Source: Sialis fuliginosa (taxonomy: Eukaryota; Arthropoda; Insecta; Megaloptera; Sialidae). From it: a DNA stretch of 64,000 nt. Shown piece by piece: positions 58,162 to 64,000 of this stretch (its first letter is position 1; every line of letters starts with the position of its first letter). The DNA is taken from contig OY540818.1 of the NCBI GenBank assembly GCA_961205875.1, positions 11,630,761 to 11,694,760 on the forward strand, given 5' to 3'. The position numbers and the translations under genes were made by a program. The notes beneath the pieces were generated by a model. The model did no database searches, was not told the origin of the DNA, and saw only the letters and a program-made list of their open reading frames with translations.

Positions 58162-59460
58162 CAGTGGTAGCTCGAGACAAATTAAATTCAGGGATTTTTT
58201 ATTAAAAATATTATACACATAAGGTGGATTTTTATTTCAAAAAAATAATTATGAATAATTTTATAATCATTAACGATACAAACATCATTAAGGTAGAGGG
58301 GTGGATGTAAGATTGGAGTAAAATGTTTTGTTTTTTTTTATTTATTGTACACTCGTCAAAAAAATTAAAGGATTTTTATTTTTATAAAAAAATATGCAAT
58401 AGTCAACTACGGATTTTAAAAAAAAAGGCTTGAAATCTTTAGTTTAAGATTTCTTTATACAATTTTACTTTTATTTATATCTTAAAAAGTTACCGAAAAA
58501 TGTTCACAACTGTGACAGCGTTCTAGAGTATAAAAATTTGAAACATGCCACTTAAAAGTTTGGACACATAGTTTCAAAATGTTTTTTTTATTATCTCTAC
58601 GATTTATTTTCACTGGGTTATTGAACTTTTTTAACTAAAATTTTATCGTAAAAATTAAAAGAAAATTACATTTTAAAGCTTAAAGTGTCGACTAATCAAT
58701 TATTTTAAGCAAATGAAGATTGGCTGGTTTTTTAGCAAAGCTACCCAACGATAAATTGAATGTATTTTTCATCAAAATTGATTTTACGTTTTCAGTTACG
58801 AATAAGTATTTAAAAAAATCAAATTGCATTGTAATAATTTTTCTCAGAGTTACAGCTATATATTTTAGGATATAAAATATTGTTAAGGTATGTAAAAAAT
58901 ATCTTTGTGGCGCCTTTCTGAAAATCTTAGCTGTCTAGAAATAGATTAAACATACAAATTTCGTAATTGTTACAAACGGGTTCCTCGATAGTTTCTTAAA
59001 TTCAATATAAGTCACGCGGTTAGGGTCCAAATACAAAAAGATTTAGAATAATCCCAAATAGTTTCTTTGTAATCTCTTTTTTATTCACACCAGAAAGAGA
59101 GACACATAGTTCTAAGATTCTAAGCTATGTATCTAGAGACAAGGGAAATGAAAACGCAGCCTTATTTATATTGTAAAACTTCATCCGTCTCCTCGCAGTC
59201 TTCTTCAGAAACATTTTGATAAATTGTGCATCAGAAACATAAGCATACGAGATCAGGATGTCAGAATAAGGAAAAACAATGGCTTAGTTTGATTCTAGAA
59301 AAATATTATATAAACGATACAAAATTTGATACTTTCTTTCAATATTGTTATGTTATAAATGTAAAATAATAATCAATAAAAATCAATTTGCACAATTTGT
59401 ATCAATTGCGATCAATTTTGTAATCATTAATTTTGGAGATTGATTGACGAGCAGCCACTG
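58162..59460. mobile_element. Possible 1.3-kb hAT-like element (CAGTGG ends)
   Basis: CAGTGGTAGCTCGAGACAAA at 58162 and, on the minus strand from 59460, CAGTGGCTGCTCGTCAATCA. The ends agree over roughly two-thirds of 20 positions. Flanking 8-mers (ATCTCAAT, CTCTAGAG) agree at only four positions. No transposase frame exists inside, so it would be non-autonomous. The pairing could be accidental. Confidence 0.3.
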
Positions 59461-60229
59461 CTCTAGAGATGTTTGTTTTGTTTTATTCCAACGTCGATGA
59501 ACATGACGCTGTATACGCTTTTATAGCATTTTCATTAAAATTTCAGCGCTAAGCATAAGATGGCGTAATGTATTTTTTATGTTTGATGGAAATTAATAAA
59601 TACTCATATCAAATTATGACAACCCTTAAAAAGTGCTTTATCGATTTTATCATTTTCTTATAAGACAGTTTATTTTTATTCTTCTTATTAAATTATTTAC
59701 TACTAAAAATGATTACTTTATACTATTTTACTGTTCAAATAATATTTTGTAAGTAAGCACGATTAAAATATATATAGTAACTTGATGTTTTACTTTTAGG
59801 TGACCAGTAAGACATTGTTAATACTCAGAAGCCAAAGATTATTTACTAAATATAAATAAAATCAGTGTGTTTGTAAATTGATGATAAAATTAGTTTTTAC
59901 TATGATAATTGTAATTTTTTTTTTCTTTTTTGGCTTTACTATAATTAGATGCAGCCAGTTATAACCGAACGAACACAAACTTCTCCCAACGTGGATGACA
60001 TATAGGAAGGGAATGTGCCCTGGGGTAATCAGAGCAGGTGAAATTGTAAATTTATATCTTGAATAATTTTTGTAAGACTTCAATTTTCCAAGGCAACAAA
60101 ATAAATACTTATACAGATTTTTGAGAATTTTTTACATGGAAAAAAGTTTATTTTTATCCAATAAACTTTTTTAGATTAATTTAATTTTTGCATTTATTTC
60201 ACGATTTTTTTGAAAAATTGTCGTACACA
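59461..60229. other. AT-rich DNA with one repeat edge
   Basis: At 60018-60037 CCCTGGGGTAATCAGAGCAG closely resembles CCTGGGGTGATCAGAGCA at 15294, directly beside the tandem dimer there, so a fragment of that family probably lies here. Otherwise unremarkable. The minus frame at 59862-60083 is not convincing. Confidence 0.4.
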
Positions 60230-60428
60230 AAATTAAAATTGTTTTTTTTTTCTATATAATAATATACCGTAAAAAATGATGTGCACAAGCTTCCATTTGA
60301 AAAATAGGGCCTCATGAGGGCCACAATAGTCTCGGGACTGAAAATTTGGATAGCCATTTTGAATGCCCTCTTCAAACCCTGCAACTTTTATTTCAAACAT
60401 TATTCTCAAAAAAATTACACTGTATATG
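60230..60428 (-). repeat. CATATACAGTGTAATTTTTT repeat edge and body
   Basis: On the minus strand: CATATACAGTGTAATTTTTT, AAAAGTTGCAGGGTTTGAAG, AGGGCATTCAAAATGGC, CAGTCCCGAGACTATTG. It begins with a TATACAG-type edge followed by an ordered block, as in dispersed insect repeats. The two minus frames here (60199-60384, 60233-60433) overlap each other and are by-products. Confidence 0.45.
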
Positions 60429-61273
60429 CCCAAATAATATTAAAATAATTGTATAAAGTAATACATCCAAACGTTTGCAAACAAGATATAATGAACAATG
60501 AACATGAATATTATAATTATTTAAAATCAACATTGAAACGATTATTACTTTATGAAACTACATTCTAAAAGATATTTTCATTCAAACAATGGGATCCTCC
60601 GTTAGACTTTCTTAACTTATTTCTTCTTTATTTTACATTACATTTTACAGCTTATGGCAATTTCATTAAAATTTACTCCGTACTTTAACGTCAAATAATT
60701 TATGACGTTAACTTTTTACTATATTTGAACATAATGAATTTATTTTTATTATTATGATATAATTAATGAAAAAATACTATATTATTACATGAAATTCTTT
60801 TATATATACACTTTTTATCGCCTTTATAAATTAAAATATTATTTATACAGCTAATAATAAGTATAATACATTGAATTTTATAAGTTATGTACTTAATATG
60901 AATAAGGTCCATACAAACAATAATTCAATTATAATCAAATAACTTCATTAAAGTTAGATTAAAAAATACAATAAATTACCAAATACAGAAATATTAACAA
61001 AACTGTTGAAAAAGTAATAGTATAATTTTTATGTCGTTTCTTCTACTTTCAATTTATTCAAAATGTATATAAAATATCCAGAAAATTGAAAAACTTTGAA
61101 AATAAGTAGATGTAATTCGGTTATGAACGTCGAAACTCGTATATTTGATTAATGGTAAGAAAAGGCACTGAAACATAAGCTATTTTCTATGAAACTAAAA
61201 AAAATAGGCATATCAATACAATAGAAATATTCTTAGGTGCTGTTAAATAATTTTTCATATCGAATTAATGTGT
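60429..61273. other. AT-rich DNA, no gene recognised
   Basis: No open frame, palindrome or family match noted. Confidence 0.4.
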
Positions 61274-61582
61274 TTTCAATAAATACACAGCCACATAAAA
61301 AACTGCAATACCAAAAAATCGTCCTATATAGCATTGTAGTATTGGTCGAGCATAGTCGAAATCAAAATTTTTGGAATTTTCTGCTTACCAGTTTTTTTTT
61401 ATTTGAGCTTGAATTTTTGGTTTAGCCAACTTATTAATCCAAAATTCAAGCTCAAATAAAAAAAGCTGGTAAGCAGAAAATTCCAAAAATTTGGATTTCT
61501 ATTATGTTCGACCAATATTACAATGTTTTGTAGGTCGCTTTTTTGGTATTGCACACTTTTTTCTGGGGTTGTTTTATAAAAG
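61274..61582. mobile_element. Complete foldback, GGTAAGCAGAAAATTC family
   Basis: Left arm 61274-61420 and right arm 61439-61582 are mirror images (CTGCTTACCAG with CTGGTAAGCAG, TATTGGTCGA with TCGACCAATA, GCAATACC with GGTATTGC) around an 18-bp loop containing TTTAGCCAACTT. Similarity is ~85-90%. One arm plus loop is also present at 42043-42190. The plus frame at 61237-61425 and minus frame at 61399-61596 read inward from each arm and give similar peptides simply because the arms are mirrored. Confidence 0.8.
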
Positions 61583-61667
61583 GTAAATCTGCCCAATAAA
61601 ACAGTAGGTATATAGGTATATAATTTACGGACATTTATTTATATTAATAAAGTTGCACACTTCGATT

Positions 61668-61700
61668 AATACAGGCTGTCCTACGAAAATACAAATATAT
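61668..61700 (+). repeat. AATACAGGCTGTCCTACGAA repeat edge
   Basis: AATACAGGCTGTCCTACGAA, then AATACAAATATATG, another TATACAGGGTGTCC-type edge. Only one end is visible. Confidence 0.35.
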
Positions 61701-61849
61701 GTATAATTTAATAATGGTGGATCTAATTTAAAAAAATAAAATGATACATAATTTAACAAAAGAATGTGATTCATCAAAAATAAATGAGTTACCAATAATG
61801 AAATTATTTGTGCGAAAAACCTGCTATACATTTATTCTCTATAGTGCAT

Positions 61850-62080
61850 AGAAGAGCGTAATCTGGTTTTCCGGCTTTCATGCGATTCTAATCGTTCAAT
61901 TCGCGATTACCTTTTCATACGTTTCTTATCGGGCTGGCGCAGATGTGCCGCCGCTTTTACACTTTCTCGATAAAATGGGAACCATTCAATGCCGAATATA
62001 AAAGGCACATCAACAGTTTTAATTAAATTCTTCTACAATACGAATACGAACGTTCGATTCTGCGCGACCGCTGAAAGAAC
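61850..62080 (+). promoter_or_regulatory. CG-containing island with TATA box, possible promoter or enhancer
   Basis: Composition shifts sharply: TTCCGGCTTTCATGCGATTC, CAATTCGCGATTACC, ATCGGGCTGGCGCAGATGTG, CCGCCGCTTTTACAC, CTCGATAAAATGGG. CGAATATAAAAGGCACATC (61993-62011) carries a good TATAAAAG box, and ACGAACGTTCGATTCTGCGC follows. A 71-codon frame starting at ATG 61989 overlaps the TATA box, so it is not the product of that promoter. No exon is recognised downstream. Confidence 0.3.
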
Positions 62081-62316
62081 ATTTCTATTCGAAACTCAAT
62101 TTGCATTATTATTATTTATTATTATTGTTATTATATTATATCACTTATTTGCTAAAGTAGAAAAGAAATGTGCGTGTCTTGTACCATTTAGTTTTTCAAT
62201 GTAGCCCATTATTTTCTTTTGAATTGCACTGTGAACACTAGGAATTACATTAAAGGAGGCCAACAGGGATAATTTTTTTAATTATAACAAAACGTTTACA
62301 AATTTGATTTCTTGAA

Positions 62317-62600
62317 CTATCAGCTTTCATTTGATACTCCACTCGCTGGGATTGAATGAAAAAAACTTTTTGGGTAATCGATTTGCCCCCTTAAAAAGCA
62401 TCAAAAACTTTATTTTAATAAATCATAACCAAATCGCAGCTTTCTAGGTCAAATGGTTCAGTAGCTAAAAAGCTGACAAACATACAAATATTTTTACCTA
62501 TGACTTTAAAGCTCTGAAATACTTGAGTGAATTGTTTATAAACGACCCATCCTGTATATTTGATTTATATGACCGTATAAGAAAGTAAAAACAGGTGTGG
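62317..62600 (+). repeat. CTCGC/CAGCTTTCT family, fullest copy
   Basis: CAGCTTTCATTTGATACTCC, ACTCGCTGGG, TTTTTGGGTAATCGATTTGC, CCCCTTAAAAAGCATC, AATCGCAGCTTTCTAGGTCA, AATGGTTCAGTAGC, AAAAAGCTGACAAAC, then a CCATCCTGTATA edge (to 62557) and ACCGTATAAGAAAGTAAAAA (62572-62591). This copy shows the longest run of family blocks in one piece. Confidence 0.65.
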
Positions 62601-62739
62601 AAGTCAGAACAATATTATTTCAACTAAACATTAAGAACCTCTACCATATCATTAACTAGGTAAAACAATTCGATACATATAGGTAACACACTATCCATAC
62701 AAACGTTTTTGTGGTTAACCCTACACATAGACACAGAAT

Positions 62740-63070
62740 AATCTATATACACTGATTCGCCCGTGGTCCAAATCCTCGGATAATGCAAGAAAGGCAGGCC
62801 TGCGAAACCTTCCCAATGTTAATAGTAATTCGATTACACGCAGCTGAAACTCAGAGGATTATAAAGGATACAGACCATCATAAAACTGTGCGCAATCTAA
62901 GGACGCGCTATTGTGCCTCCATTAGGATCCCAACCTAAACGTAATTGTTCTAATTGATTCGAATACTTCCTAAAAGCTTACATAAATACTATCGCCGCGT
63001 GCCGGTATCGGATATATTTCCATATGTGTTGGATAATTAAATTATAATTTTATCGAGATTTATAACGACT
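62740..63070. promoter_or_regulatory. Higher-complexity island, possible conserved element
   Basis: The stretch ATTCGCCCGTGGTCCAAATC, AAAGGCAGGCCTGCGAAACC, TGTGCGCAATCTAAGGACGC, ATCGCCGCGTGCCGGTATCG has balanced composition, CG dinucleotides and no repeat match. It includes the palindrome GGCAGGCCTGC and homeodomain-type TAATTG words. No open frame of useful length. Function not inferable. Confidence 0.25.
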
Positions 63071-63239
63071 ATGTTTCAATTAAATCGAGTATATAATATT
63101 ATGTGTTAATATTTAATTAAAATTACAAATAATATTTCAAATTTAGTACATCTACTCATTGTGGTTGCTCTAGTTACGTTACTTTGGAAGTTATGAGATA
63201 ATCTTTGTTTGTAAGTACTACTCTGAAGGAAGTTTTTAA

Positions 63240-63361
63240 ATACCCTGTAGCTCAGAGGGTGTTGAAGATAGACCCCTCTTTTCCGTACAATTTTTTACTC
63301 ACAATGAGTCAAGGAATCAGCTCCTAAAATATCTGTATTCCAAACCGGATCACCCTGTATA
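63240..63361 (-). repeat. TATACAGGGTGATCCGGTTT repeat edge
   Basis: Minus strand: TATACAGGGTGATCCGGTTT, GGAATACAGATATTTTAGGA, ending near ACCCTCTGAGCTACAGGGTA (63241-63261), which itself contains a second TACAGGGTA word. It is a clear example of the TATACAGGGTG edge class, ~120 bp long. Confidence 0.5.
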
Positions 63362-63414
63362 ACAAAATGTAACGCGCTAGTGTACATATGTATTATCATT
63401 GCAATAAGAAGCCA

Positions 63415-63680
63415 CCAAAATGACCTTTCTTATAGAAAATTGAATTCTCTAAAAAAAGATTTGAAAATTCTGAAATATTTTGAAGAAAAAAAAATTTTAG
63501 GATACTACCTCACCTCACGATTTTGATAATTTTAATATGGGATTCAACCAATAAACCAAGTTTATTAAAATCGATTCAGTTGATTCAGGAGACAGACACA
63601 CGGTCACTCACACACGCACGCACACAGTTACAGACCTGAACGGAAAATATCAAATGGTAATTTTGAAATCGGAGAACATA
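63415..63680 (+). repeat. GATTCAGGAGACAGACACAC repeat
   Basis: GGATACTACCTCACCTCACG, ATTTTGATAATTTTAATATG, AAATCGATTCAGTTGATTC, AGGAGACAGACACACGG, then an imperfect CACACACGCACGCACACA tract and TCAAATGGTAATTTTGAAAT. The first blocks match 50660-50710. Same general class as the GACAGACAGAC repeats. Confidence 0.5.
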
Positions 63681-64000
63681 TTTTTATCAGCTTTCAGAAA
63701 TGATCACATAACTTCCACTATCCTTTGGATATAGCGAGGAAGCATCAATAATAAGTAATCCAAAATTAATCTGACATCATGTTTGTCTATCGAAACTGTC
63801 TACATATTCTCAATTTTACTTAAATCTGATAAATCTATTCAGGAAAACTTACTTATAATTTATAAAAATTATAAACAAACAATATACCTTTTTTAATGTT
63901 GTGGCCTTTCATTCCTGATTTAGCCAGTTTTAGTTTAAACCTCTTATTAATAGAAAATAATTCGTACGAATAATTTATAATTGATGCCATAAACATAATA

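Noticed and set aside
61237-61596. Similar peptides on both strands as a conserved gene pair
   Set aside because: They arise from the two mirrored arms of one foldback. DNA symmetry explains the similarity.

Overview
The window is AT-rich eukaryotic DNA, most likely insect intergenic or intronic sequence. It contains no convincing protein-coding gene and no rRNA, complete tRNA, CRISPR array or bacterial-type operon. I base 'insect' on composition and on recurring repeat signatures I remember from arthropod genomes: 'TATACAGGGTG' edges, 'TTAGGGTTCCG', 'GGCTGGACCGATTTT', 'TGACTTCAAAAAAGGAGGA', GACAGACAGAC runs and TTAA-flanked piggyBac miniatures. The order cannot be fixed by eye. The longest open frame (142 codons at 52299-52727) runs through an interspersed repeat and is not a gene. 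At this AT content, several open frames of 60-100 codons are expected by chance.

What organises the window is non-autonomous DNA transposons, above all foldback (long inverted-repeat) elements. The clearest are an 841-bp foldback at 20219-21059 (347-bp arms about 98% identical, TTA on both sides), an ~825-bp foldback at 1661-2486, foldbacks at 12298-13082, 18511-19041, 22628-23152 and 61274-61582, a three-copy family with ACTGGCACCAGT ends (10457, 16467, 47089), and a family ending in TTTATAATACCGG (7622, 35115, 37928, 49721 plus solo ends). There are also a piggyBac-type miniature with exact TTAA duplications (33093-33234), a hAT-type miniature with an 8-bp duplication (23523-23840), a second likely hAT end pair (49305-49453), a pogo-like end (326-400) and a Helitron-like 3' end (8854).

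By region: 0-9 kb holds repeats of the CTCGC/CAGCTTTCT family, two foldbacks and the first TATAATACCGG copy. 9-20 kb holds two ACTGGCACCAGT copies, two inverted loci of one ~160-bp tandem dimer, and an 18-bp palindrome centred on a full CRE. 20-24 kb is the densest cluster of miniature elements. 24-35 kb is mostly plain AT-rich DNA with scattered repeats and a piggyBac miniature. 35-40 kb holds two overlapping inverted-repeat pairs. 40-47 kb has weak exon or small-ORF candidates and two palindromes. 47-64 kb mixes miniature elements, a reiterated GCTAATTTAG motif cluster and a few higher-complexity islands that could be regulatory.

No set of genes works together here. If any of this DNA is transcribed, for example as intron, the foldbacks would form long hairpin RNAs. 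That is the most testable biological consequence.
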